The notes under the pieces were generated by a model. That model saw nothing but the letters and a program-made list of their open reading frames with translations, was not told where the DNA came from and made no database searches. Of a DNA stretch of 64,000 nucleotides, positions 43,990 to 52,086 are shown piece by piece. Numbering within the stretch: position 1 is the first letter of the stretch; each line of letters begins with the position of its first letter. A program made the translations under genes and the position numbers. The stretch is taken from positions 4,095,501 through 4,159,500 of the forward strand of contig NZ_CP150304.1 in NCBI RefSeq assembly GCF_037992945.1, read 5' to 3'. This DNA comes from Peribacillus sp. FSL E2-0218 (GTDB taxonomy: Bacteria > Bacillota > Bacilli > Bacillales > DSM-1321).

Positions 43990-44062
43990 TATAATTTCAT
44001 GGTTCTTTACGTTGCGCCCAATGGGGAGACTGCACAATTGTGTTTGGGCGTTTTGTAGTCTC
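43990..44062 (+). ncRNA. Candidate small RNA
   Basis: A perfect TATAAT at 43990-43995 is followed by a hairpin CGCCCAA / TTGGGCG (44015-44021, 44044-44050) with TTTT after it. An overlapping alternative stem, GAGACT / AGTCTC (44026-44031, 44057-44062), interleaves with it. No ORF or clear -35 is present, so this is only a candidate. Confidence 0.3.
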
Positions 44063-44095
44063 GATAGCCCGCATTTATTTATCGAGCACTTTAAT

Positions 44096-44190
44096 AGCTC
44101 GCCAGTCAGGCAGGCCAGGGTCCGAATTGGCGAGTAAACGCACGTTTTTCGCGAGTAAGGCTCCCGAATTCACGAGCAAAGCACAAATCT
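44096..44190 (-). repeat. Tandem about 20-bp degenerate repeats, second locus
   Basis: On the minus strand three units are visible: TTTGCTCGTGAATTCGGG, TTACTCGCGAAAAACG and TTTACTCGCCAATTCGG. They match the pattern at 34745-34835. No gene is supported in 44063-44300. Confidence 0.55.
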
Positions 44191-44301
44191 TTTTTTTATG
44201 AATGATGACGACAAAATGGATCCGGGTCCTCAACTTCTGTTTTCAATGTCTGAATATTTACTTTAAAATCGGGGTATGTTATCCTTATATTGTCATAAAC
44301 T

Positions 44302-44332
44302 AAAAACAGCCCCATGCGCTAACATGAGGCTG
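44302..44332 (-). terminator. Terminator of the small protein at 44370
   Basis: Stem CAGCCTCATG / CATGGGGCTG with one mismatch on the minus strand, followed by TTTTT. Confidence 0.7.
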
Positions 44333-44369
44333 ACAACTAGCAAGAGTGGTTGGTCACAACTAACTTAAT

Positions 44370-44522
44370 TTAATCGTCAGAAGAAGAACCATTGCCATCT
44401 TGGGAGGATGAGTGGTTCTTTTTCCGTTTCTTGGCGAACATAGACAGGACAAGACTGGTTGCTACTGCAACAACGATCTCTTTACCCATATCTATCATGA
44501 TGTTCAATAAGAAATGAATCAT
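44370..44522 (-). CDS. Small membrane-anchored protein, unknown
   Basis: 50 residues with a near-perfect AAGGAGGTGA 5 nt before the ATG. One hydrophobic helix (FLLNIMIDMGKEIVVAVATSLVLSMF in two parts), a basic stretch (AKKRKKNH) and a Ser/Asp-rich tail (SSSQDGNGSSSDD). It has its own terminator. The size and shape recall type I toxin or small regulatory membrane proteins, but I recognise no family and see no obvious antisense RNA gene. Confidence 0.55.
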   Translation of the reverse strand: MIHFLLNIMIDMGKEIVVAVATSLVLSMFAKKRKKNHSSSQDGNGSSSDD

Positions 44523-44648
44523 GCAGTCACCTCCTTCCCATCCATAATTAGATGGAAAAGTATGTGACCTACCACTCTATCCTCAGTTGTCCTTTTATCT
44601 TATCATATATTTCCATTTTTTTGAAATCATACTCAACATTAAATAGGA

Positions 44649-44682
44649 AAAGAGGATTATCCACCTTCGGATAATCCCTTTT
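44649..44682 (-). terminator. Terminator of the purine salvage operon
   Basis: Stem GGATTATCC / GGATAATCC flanked by AAAGA / CTTTT, with T residues on the minus strand, directly after the adenine deaminase stop. Confidence 0.8.
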
Positions 44683-44683
44683 C

Positions 44684-46393
44684 TTATATTATTATGAGAG
44701 GGACTACTTTCCCTTCATTTACGTTGATCAATCCATGGTCCGTTATTTTCAGGGCCGGGCTGACTGGGAGCGATAAGGTGCTTAATGACATGATGACATT
44801 ATAATGTTCGTAGCCTAACGATTTAAGCGAGTCAGTCAGTCGCTCGACTTGTTCCGATACGATGTCCATCGGTTCTTCGGAAAGGATCCCCCCCACTGGG
44901 AGATGAATCATCGAGAGGATCTTGCCGTCATGGACACTGCAGACGCCGCCTTGGTTCCTGATGACTTCATTAGCGGCCATCACCATGTCCTGCTTATTGC
45001 GGCCGATCACCAATAGATTATGGTTATCATGTGAATAGGTGGTGGCAACCGCTCCCCGTTTCAAAACATCGCCGGTGATCAGGCCGTGGGCCCGGTTGCC
45101 GTTTTTCCCATACCGTTCGAAGGTGGCAATCAACCCGTAGGGGCTTTCTTCCCAACATAATTCACCATTCTCCATCGTGAGCCAATCATGTGTTTCACTT
45201 GTGAAGGTGGAACCATTCTGCACATTGATGATCCGGCACTTAGCTTGTCCCTGCTCATCCGGTACAGATAGGTGAAAATCGTTTTCGCTCAGGTCCGCAA
45301 GCTTCACACTTTGATAGAAGTGTTCCGGAAATTGCTTGCCGCTTGCTTCCTGCACGTAAGGCTGTGACGAATCATAAGCGAGCTCGCCGTTTTTATATAC
45401 CTGCTCGATGTCAAAGCTTTGCAAGTCCGAGATAAGCAGGAAGTCAGCCACCTTTCCAGGGGCAATTGCGCCGCGATCATGCATCCGCATCCGCTGTGCC
45501 GGTGTATACGTACAAGCATATATCGCTTTTTCCGGGGACATGCCCATTTGGATCGCTTTCTTTAACAGGACATTCAGATGCCCCCTTTTTTGGAAAGAGT
45601 CGGTCATGACGTCATCGGTGACGAAGCAGAAATGCTCATCCACTTGATTTTCCTTCAAATAATCCATCACTTCTTCAGTCATCGATTTCTCTTGTATCTC
45701 AATGAACATCCCGGCAGCGATCCGCGCATCCAACCCTTCAACGGTCTGGTGCGTATGATCTGAATCCACTCCGGCATGAATGATTTTTTGCAAGTCCAAG
45801 TCGAGCAGCTTTGGAACGTGCCCCTCTATGATCAGATCTGGATAATGGGAGCGGATGTGGGACAGGATTTTATTCGTTTTGCATTCGGGGTCGGAGATGA
45901 CCTCATAGTAATTCATGATTTCGCCGAGACAGATAATATCCTCGGTTTGCATCAATTCGTCCATGTCGGAAATTTCGATGGAACCGCCCGTCGTTTCCAT
46001 CGATGTCGCAGGGACGGAGCTCGGGATGGCATAAAACATATCCGCGACACACTCTTTACTCGCCTTGATCATTTCCTTCACTCCGGAAATACCGAAGACA
46101 TTGGCCATTTCATGCGGTTCCGGCACGATTGTGGTCACGCCATTCTTGATGAGGCCATAGGAAAACGTGGCCGGTGTCACCATCGTGCTTTCAATATGCA
46201 GGTGGATATCGATCAGTCCAGGGATCAGATACTTCCCCTTTCCATCGAGAATCCGATCGGCAGCGAAGGCATCCGGCTCCCCAGCTCCAATATAATAGAA
46301 CCTGCCGTCCTTGATGGCCGCGTTCCCTTTCATGAACCTCTTAAAGTAACTGTTGAAAATGTTGATATCTTTTATAAGCATATCCATTCGCAT
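44684..46393 (-). CDS. adeC: Adenine deaminase
   Basis: 569 residues from the ATG at 46391-46393 (a run of six G lies 5 nt upstream; an ATG two codons later is also possible). Amidohydrolase-superfamily metal motifs IPGLIDIHLHIEST near residue 60 and PEPHEMANVFG, then GVDSDHTHQTVEG and DDVMTDSF. The C-terminal adenine-deaminase domain has AVATTYSHDNHNLLVIG and NQGGVCSVHDGKIL. It converts adenine to hypoxanthine and ammonia. It is the last gene of the operon with a nucleoside hydrolase, which would supply adenine. Confidence 0.88.
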   Translation of the reverse strand: MRMDMLIKDINIFNSYFKRFMKGNAAIKDGRFYYIGAGEPDAFAADRILDGKGKYLIPGLIDIHLHIESTMVTPATFSYGLIKNGVTTIVPEPHEMANVFGISGVKEMIKASKECVADMFYAIPSSVPATSMETTGGSIEISDMDELMQTEDIICLGEIMNYYEVISDPECKTNKILSHIRSHYPDLIIEGHVPKLLDLDLQKIIHAGVDSDHTHQTVEGLDARIAAGMFIEIQEKSMTEEVMDYLKENQVDEHFCFVTDDVMTDSFQKRGHLNVLLKKAIQMGMSPEKAIYACTYTPAQRMRMHDRGAIAPGKVADFLLISDLQSFDIEQVYKNGELAYDSSQPYVQEASGKQFPEHFYQSVKLADLSENDFHLSVPDEQGQAKCRIINVQNGSTFTSETHDWLTMENGELCWEESPYGLIATFERYGKNGNRAHGLITGDVLKRGAVATTYSHDNHNLLVIGRNKQDMVMAANEVIRNQGGVCSVHDGKILSMIHLPVGGILSEEPMDIVSEQVERLTDSLKSLGYEHYNVIMSLSTLSLPVSPALKITDHGLINVNEGKVVPLIII

Positions 46394-46409
46394 AACTTCC
46401 CCCCCTAAC

Positions 46410-47474
46410 CTAATCGACAAGCACCATCTGGCTTCTCGGAACTTCAAGGACGATCTCCTGACCCATCCGGTAGGATTCCGTCATTTCCTTATTGACGATG
46501 AAATCCCCTATTGGCGTTTCAACGACGTATTGATAGCTTCTTCCAAGATACGTGCTTACCTTGACTCGCCCGGATACACTATTTTCCTGCACGGCTGCGG
46601 CATCATCCTTTTCCCTGATCAACAGATCGTCCGGTCTGATCGCGCCTATTTTCCCGGCATGATTGGCCATCCGGGCATCCTTATCCAATACGAAGGAGTA
46701 GCCGGATTTATTCAGAACAATTTTACCGTCATGATCCGTCCGCTTATCGAAGTCAATGAAGTTCTTGAAGCCGATGAAATCCGCGACGAATTTGGTTTCA
46801 GGATATTTGTAGATGGTCGCAGGATCACTCAGCTGCTCGATGACCCCTTTATTCATGATCGCCACTTGGTCGGATATGGAAAAACATTCTTCCTGATCAT
46901 GGGAAACATAAACCGTCGTAATCCCCAGTTCCTGTTGGATGCGGCGAATTTCGACCCGCATATTCACCCTTAAGTTCGCATCCAGGTTGCTCAATGGCTC
47001 GTCAAACAAGAGGATATCAGGTTCGATCACCAGCGCCCTCGCAATCGCGACCCGCTGCTTTTGCCCGCCGGAAAGCTCTTGGGGATATCGTTTTTCAAAT
47101 CCTTTTAAATTTACGATTTCGAGCACATTCATTACTTTTTTTTCAATTTCAGCCTTTGAATTCTTTCTTAGGCGCAGACCGAAGGCAATATTATCGAAAA
47201 TCGACAAATGCGGGAATAAAGCATAGTTTTGGAATACAAAGCCAAAGTTCCGCTTGTTGACGGGAACCTTCGTATAATCCTTATCCTTGAATAAGAATCT
47301 TCCTTCGTTCGCCTGTAAAAAGCCGGCGATCAAACGCAGGGTCGTCGTTTTCCCACAGCCGCTCGGGCCAAGGAGGGAGACCAATTTCCCTTTTTCAATC
47401 TCCAGGTTGAAGTCCTTTAAAATATTCTGTTTGTTATAGGCTACAGATACATCTTGTAAAGTGAATAACGCCAT
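46410..47474 (-). CDS. ABC transporter ATP-binding protein (PotA-like)
   Basis: 354 residues; Walker A LLGPSGCGKTTTLR (about 34-47), signature ELSGGQKQRVAIARAL near 135, Walker B DILLFDEPLSNLDANLR and switch His in VYVSHDQEE. A C-terminal TOBE region (about 280-354: IRPDDLLIRE; KVSTYLGRSYQYVVETPIG) is typical of polyamine, iron and phosphonate importers. It powers the two permeases encoded before it, 16 nt after the second. Confidence 0.88.
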   Translation of the reverse strand: MALFTLQDVSVAYNKQNILKDFNLEIEKGKLVSLLGPSGCGKTTTLRLIAGFLQANEGRFLFKDKDYTKVPVNKRNFGFVFQNYALFPHLSIFDNIAFGLRLRKNSKAEIEKKVMNVLEIVNLKGFEKRYPQELSGGQKQRVAIARALVIEPDILLFDEPLSNLDANLRVNMRVEIRRIQQELGITTVYVSHDQEECFSISDQVAIMNKGVIEQLSDPATIYKYPETKFVADFIGFKNFIDFDKRTDHDGKIVLNKSGYSFVLDKDARMANHAGKIGAIRPDDLLIREKDDAAAVQENSVSGRVKVSTYLGRSYQYVVETPIGDFIVNKEMTESYRMGQEIVLEVPRSQMVLVD

Positions 47475-47489
47475 CCATCATTACCTCCT

Positions 47490-48278
47490 TTATCGTTTTG
47501 TGAAATAAGACAAGCCCATCAGCCGTTCAACCATGAACATGAAGAATGCCGTTATGAACATGAGCAATACGGAAATGGCCGAAATGGTCGGATCGAAATA
47601 ATTCTCTACATACGTCAGCATCTGAATCGGGAACGTGCTAACTCCAGGACCCGTCATATAAACGGAAATGTCCACATTATTGAAGGATTCCAAAAAGGCA
47701 ATCATCACGGCTGCCAGGATTCCTGATTTTATATTCGGGAGGACGACCGTGAAGAATGTCCCCAGCTTACTTGCCCCAAGACTCTCGGCCGCTTCTTCGA
47801 TGGAAAAGTCGAAGTTTGACAGGCTTGAGGAAATCACGCGGATGATGAACGGCAGCATGATGACTGTATGCCCGACAAACAGGGCCGCATGGATCGGAAG
47901 CTGATACGTTCCCACAATATAACGCAAAAACGCAAAGCCAAGCACGATGCCCGGAACTAAGATCGGCGAAACGAAAAACGCATTAATGAGGGACTTCCCT
48001 TTAAAATCAACTCTGCTTAATGCATAAGCAGCCGGAACTCCCAGTAATAGCGCCAATAGATTGCCGGCAAGCGAAACAAGAATGGACGTTTTGAATGCGA
48101 CTAAAAACATGTCCACCTTGAAAATATTTTCATACCATCTTAAAGAAAACTCTTCTGGCGGGAACTTCAAAATATTTCCGCCCTCGAATGACGTAACGGA
48201 TATGATCAGTAAAGGCCCTAGTAAAAAGAGAAACACCAGGAGAGTAAACAGGGCCAATCCTCGATTTTTTTCCTGCAT
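47490..48278 (-). CDS. ABC transporter permease (PotC-like)
   Basis: 262 residues with about six membrane segments and the EAA loop AAESLGASKLGTFFTVVLPNIKSG near residue 170. It is the second permease of a PotABCD-type importer and begins 6 nt after the first. The neighbouring nucleoside hydrolase and adenine deaminase suggest a nucleoside or base as substrate rather than a polyamine. Confidence 0.85.
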   Translation of the reverse strand: MQEKNRGLALFTLLVFLFLLGPLLIISVTSFEGGNILKFPPEEFSLRWYENIFKVDMFLVAFKTSILVSLAGNLLALLLGVPAAYALSRVDFKGKSLINAFFVSPILVPGIVLGFAFLRYIVGTYQLPIHAALFVGHTVIMLPFIIRVISSSLSNFDFSIEEAAESLGASKLGTFFTVVLPNIKSGILAAVMIAFLESFNNVDISVYMTGPGVSTFPIQMLTYVENYFDPTISAISVLLMFITAFFMFMVERLMGLSYFTKR

Positions 48279-48284
48279 ACACCT

Positions 48285-49106
48285 CTACCCCTTTGGATTT
48301 AATTTTTTTGCCAAACCATTCATGATCGAGATGATAAGGACGGTTACGGCAATCATGATCGTCGCGACGATCGATGCCACCTGCCACTCATTCAAGGTTA
48401 TGGCATTTTGATAAAGAAATGTCGAAATGACTCGCTGCTTCCCGCCTAATAAGGCTGGCGTCGTATACGCCGTGAAGCTTCCTACAAAAACGAGGATGCT
48501 GCCAATGACCAAGCCTGGAACGGAAAGCGGGATGATCACCTTTGAAAACACGGCCAGCCGTGAAGCTCCAAGGCTCTCCGCCGCCTTCAATAAATCGGTC
48601 TCGATGTTTTCCATTACGCCTACCAGCGTTACGATGATCAAAGGCAGGAATAAATGGACCAAGCCGATGATGATCGCCGTCGGCGTATACAATATGTCAA
48701 GCGGCTTGTCGATCAAGCCGATGCCCATAAGCAATTTATTCACCACACCGTTTTTACCGATGATCACCATCCAGCTGAATGAGCGGACGACCGGGCTCGT
48801 CAGGAGCGGAAAAATCGTCAGCAAAAGCATGATCGCTTTTTTTCGTTGTTTTAGTTTCGAAATATAATAGGCTGCTGGAAAACCTAAGAGAATACAAAGG
48901 ATCGTCGTGAACAGACTCACCTTAAGTGTCGTGAGCAGGATTTCAATAAAGTATCGATCTTTGAAAAAATCCAGATATCCTTGTATCGAAAAACCATTGT
49001 CATGGATGAATGTCGTCCCTATCGTCAAAAAGATGGGAATGATCATGAAAACCGTCAAAAAAAGTAACCCTGGCAACAGCAGCAGGTATAAATAGCGTTT
49101 TTTCAC
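48285..49106 (-). CDS. ABC transporter permease (PotB-like)
   Basis: 273 residues, about six membrane segments, EAA loop AAESLGASRLAVFSKVIIPLSVPG near residue 185. It is the first permease of the importer, 24 nt after the nucleoside hydrolase gene. It presumably pairs with the PotC-like protein in the membrane. Confidence 0.85.
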   Translation of the reverse strand: MKKRYLYLLLLPGLLFLTVFMIIPIFLTIGTTFIHDNGFSIQGYLDFFKDRYFIEILLTTLKVSLFTTILCILLGFPAAYYISKLKQRKKAIMLLLTIFPLLTSPVVRSFSWMVIIGKNGVVNKLLMGIGLIDKPLDILYTPTAIIIGLVHLFLPLIIVTLVGVMENIETDLLKAAESLGASRLAVFSKVIIPLSVPGLVIGSILVFVGSFTAYTTPALLGGKQRVISTFLYQNAITLNEWQVASIVATIMIAVTVLIISIMNGLAKKLNPKG

Positions 49107-49130
49107 CTCGGAGCCCCCTGATCGTTTGAT

Positions 49131-50060
49131 TTATGAATGGATGGTGCGAATGAACAGGTCGAAAAACGCTTCTGCATTGACATCCAGACAAACATGCACA
49201 TTCGCAGGCTTCATCAGCCGGTCCTGAAAGTCGCAAACCATCTGTCCATCACAAATCTCACTTTTTGTTTCTATATCTACATAATATTCTTTTGTCGTGA
49301 CAAGATCTTTTTGCAAAGCGACGCCAACCGCCAATGGATCATGCATGGCGCATGCCCAAACACCATTCCGCTCAAAATACCTTTTCCGATAGTCTGATGT
49401 GCTTTCGCTTATATAGTCAGCAAGCTCTTGATTTTGAATTGCTTGGATATGCGCCTCGCTCAGCAGCACCTTTCTCGTGACATCGAGACCGACCTGGGTG
49501 ATCGATCGGAACCCTGCATGCAGGACGATTTTGGCTGCTTCCGGATCGACGTATGCGTTATATTCAGAGGTCGGCGTAACATTGCCGCCCCCTTGTACAA
49601 CTCCGCCCATGAAAATGACTTCCTTCACCAGCTGGGTGATTTGCGGACATTTCTTCACCGCAAGTGCCAAATTCGTAAGCGGTCCCGTCATGATCAGCGT
49701 CACTTCTTCCGGAAAGTTCAAAATGGAATTGATGATGAAATCAGCCGCAAACCCATCATCAGGCTGCTTCGTAACGGGGACGTTCGCGAGGGCGCCCCCT
49801 ATCCCATCCTCCCCATGGATCCTATGCTCAAAAAAGGAGGGCCTGATGAGGGGGGCATCTGCGCCCTTTATGACTGAAATGTCTTGTTCGCCGAGCATAT
49901 CGAGTATCTTGCACGTGTTAAGAGTGGCCGTATCAAGTGATACATTGCCGTTTACGGTTGTAATCGCCAATATGTCGAATTGACGGCTTTTCACGGCGAG
50001 AATGATCCCGATTGCATCATCTATTCCAGTATCCACATCGAGAATCAGTTTTTTCTTCAT
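49131..50060 (-). CDS. Nucleoside hydrolase (IunH family)
   Basis: 309 residues. The calcium-binding N-terminal motif LDVDTGIDDAIGI (residues 7-19), MTGPLTNLALA, EYNAYVDPEAAKIV and the catalytic HD in CAMHDPLAVGV are all present. It hydrolyses ribonucleosides to base and ribose in the cytosol. Placed between the binding protein and the permeases of the importer, with adenine deaminase downstream: import, cleave, deaminate is the likely flow. Confidence 0.88.
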   Translation of the reverse strand: MKKKLILDVDTGIDDAIGIILAVKSRQFDILAITTVNGNVSLDTATLNTCKILDMLGEQDISVIKGADAPLIRPSFFEHRIHGEDGIGGALANVPVTKQPDDGFAADFIINSILNFPEEVTLIMTGPLTNLALAVKKCPQITQLVKEVIFMGGVVQGGGNVTPTSEYNAYVDPEAAKIVLHAGFRSITQVGLDVTRKVLLSEAHIQAIQNQELADYISESTSDYRKRYFERNGVWACAMHDPLAVGVALQKDLVTTKEYYVDIETKSEICDGQMVCDFQDRLMKPANVHVCLDVNAEAFFDLFIRTIHS

Positions 50061-50081
50061 TCATCAAACCTCATTCCATTC

Positions 50082-51128
50082 TTAGTGTGCAAGCTCACGA
50101 TTCCAACGATCGATCCATTGTTTCGAGTTTTCATTAACGAACTTCATGTCCAGGACACGCAGGCTGTTAATGACGTCTTCACCATATGTTAAGCCTTTCG
50201 CCTCTTTTTCAGACAGCTTCACTTCCGTATTGACAGGAGAGTCGATTTTCGCCTTCGCTGATTTTTCCTGTACTTCCTTGCTTAAGATGTAATTCATGAA
50301 CTCTTCAGCCAATTCTTTTTGATCGCTGGCTTTTACGATATTCACCGTATTCATGACCGCGTATCCGCCTTCTTTCGGAGCAATGAACTTCGCATTCGGG
50401 ACGGCTTCCTGTAAATCACCGAAATACATTTCCATGATCGGGCCAGCCGCGATTTCCCCTTGCGAGAACATGTTGACGAACTCGGATGTTTGCCCGTACT
50501 CTTTTACCGCATTCGGCATGATCTTTTTCATTTGGGCAAAGGCCTTATCTTCATTGAATTCCTTACTTCCGCTTACTTTCGAAGCCGCATCCAAAAACAT
50601 CGGGCCAGTCGTTGAAGTGATGGATGGAATCGTGATTTTCCCTTTCAAATCCTTGCTCCAAAGATCTTTCCACGAGGAAATCGGTGCATTCACTTCATCG
50701 GGATTATAGGCAATCCCAAATTGGGCAATCGTATAGGCCGGACCATAGTCGGCGCCATTCGGGGCCTTCGCTTGGTCGTAGATCTGTTTCATGTTCGGAA
50801 CCTTTGCAGCATCGATTTTTTCGAATAACCCTTCATCGATCCCCTGCTGTGCATAATAATCGGATAAATAGATGACATCCACGTCACTATTTGCTTGGCG
50901 TACCTTATTCAATCGATCTGCATTATTTCCTGAATCGACGACGATCTTGACATTATGCTCCTTTTCAAAAGGCTCATAGACCTCAGGGCGGAAGAAATCA
51001 TCGGCAAATCCCCAAGTCGAAACGACTAACTTGGCCGGTTTTTCCTTTCCCTCCTCCTTTGAGGAGCAAGCCGCTAAAACTAGTGTGAACACTGTGAACA
51101 TCATGAATAAGCTAATTATTTTTTTCAT
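50082..51128 (-). CDS. Extracellular solute-binding lipoprotein (spermidine/putrescine-type)
   Basis: About 348 residues from the ATG at 51126-51128; GGAGGG lies 7 nt upstream. The longer frame adds 45 residues without a ribosome site. Lipoprotein signal with lipobox TLVLAAC, then a family-1/PotD-type binding fold (LVVSTWGFADDFFRPEVYEPFEKEH; FLDAASKVSG; GYAVMNTVNIVKAS). It is the first gene of the purine salvage operon. PotD-type proteins bind polyamines, thiamine, phosphonates and others; the ligand here is inferred to be a nucleoside. Confidence 0.82.
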   Translation of the reverse strand: MKKIISLFMMFTVFTLVLAACSSKEEGKEKPAKLVVSTWGFADDFFRPEVYEPFEKEHNVKIVVDSGNNADRLNKVRQANSDVDVIYLSDYYAQQGIDEGLFEKIDAAKVPNMKQIYDQAKAPNGADYGPAYTIAQFGIAYNPDEVNAPISSWKDLWSKDLKGKITIPSITSTTGPMFLDAASKVSGSKEFNEDKAFAQMKKIMPNAVKEYGQTSEFVNMFSQGEIAAGPIMEMYFGDLQEAVPNAKFIAPKEGGYAVMNTVNIVKASDQKELAEEFMNYILSKEVQEKSAKAKIDSPVNTEVKLSEKEAKGLTYGEDVINSLRVLDMKFVNENSKQWIDRWNRELAH

Positions 51129-51187
51129 CATCGAACCCTCCAATTTTATATTGTATAAAATTCCCTTTTTACAGCCATACATGTAAA

Positions 51188-51235
51188 AAAAGACAATCTT
51201 AAATAGAATTAGCATTCTACCCAAGATTGTCTTTT
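51188..51235 (-). terminator. Strong terminator before the purine salvage operon
   Basis: A 13-bp stem AAAAGACAATCTT / AAGATTGTCTTTT encloses a second stem TAGAAT / ATTCTA; T-run on the minus strand. It lies between the DUF2294-like gene and the binding-protein gene. A further T-less hairpin (TTCGCTCC / GGAGCGAA) lies at 51276-51304. Confidence 0.75.
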
Positions 51236-51321
51236 CTTTGTAAACAAAGATAAAACTTATCATTTTGGTACTTTTGCGGCGTTCGCTCCAGATATATCCG
51301 GAGCGAAATCCATTTATAGGA

Positions 51322-51636
51322 TTACATAGTTTCCTTCAATACAATATTGGTGAAAGCCCGCTGCGTTGCTGAGTCATAATCCCTCAAGACCGCTTCGATC
51401 TCCCAATCCGTTTGTGTTTCCAGTTTTTGTCTCAATTTCTTTTTATAAAGCAGTGACATATGAAAATCAACCTCCTGCTTCAGGCTGGGAACTTCTCCCT
51501 CCAAAGCCTCGGAGCGTGGTGCACGGCGATGTTTGGCCTGAAATGTGATCACATTCAGTTCAACGGTAACCTTGAGCACCGTCGTACCAAAACCGAACAA
51601 TTCCTTCGATACCTCATTATACATATGAGAAAGCAA
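51322..51636 (-). CDS. DUF2294 / MpsC-like protein
   Basis: 104 residues from the first TTG; the homologous frame continues upstream (TNETKK before LLSHMYNEVSKELFGFG) to near 51669, where AGGTGA is followed after 6 nt by an ATC, not an ATG. The sequence GTTVLKVTVELNVITFQAKH, then KLETQTDWEIEAVLRDYD and RAFTNIVLKE, resembles the DUF2294 family, one member of which (MpsC) belongs to a Na+-linked membrane-potential system. The true start is unresolved: TTG without a good site, or a rare ATC. Confidence 0.55.
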   Translation of the reverse strand: MLSHMYNEVSKELFGFGTTVLKVTVELNVITFQAKHRRAPRSEALEGEVPSLKQEVDFHMSLLYKKKLRQKLETQTDWEIEAVLRDYDSATQRAFTNIVLKETM

Positions 51637-51930
51637 TTTCTTCGTTTCATTAGTGTTTATCGGTAAGATGACTTTTCACCTGCCAAAACTATCATTTGAG
51701 GTAATTATATATACTTTTTTTCAATAGCACAAGATAATATTCGGATTTGATACGAAAAAATGTTCAAATCCCTGAAAATCGACCATTTAAATACCAATAA
51801 CCGAATTATATCAGTAAGTTCCTTATGATCCTTCACTATATTCATATAACTTTACAACGAGCCACATCCACTGATCCTACCTATTTTGGGAAGTCTTTAC
51901 CCGTTTTGATTTTCATGCCCGTCCATGTGT

Positions 51931-52007
51931 TGAAAATGTTTTCAGAGAAATTTGCTCCTTATTGAAAACAATTGATATCTCTTGGTTCCTTATTGTAAAC
52001 GCTTTTA
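51931..52007 (+). promoter_or_regulatory. Two cre-like sites and promoter of the PTS-nanE operon
   Basis: TGTAAACGCTTTTA (51994-52007) matches cre at 13 of 14 positions and overlaps a TTGTAA -35 with TAATAT 17 nt on. TGAAAATGTTTTCA (51931-51944) is a perfect palindrome matching at 13 of 14. The rest of 51670-52086 shows no gene. Confidence 0.6.
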
Positions 52008-52086
52008 TGGGGAATTAATATACAAGTATAGCTTAGCCAATAAATAAAGAGGGTCATAGGCTCAATGAATAAGGGAGGAATGTTTT

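Noticed and set aside
51188..51310. Purine riboswitch before the purine salvage operon
   Set aside because: The strong hairpin is a terminator, but no purine aptamer core or three-way junction was recognised upstream.
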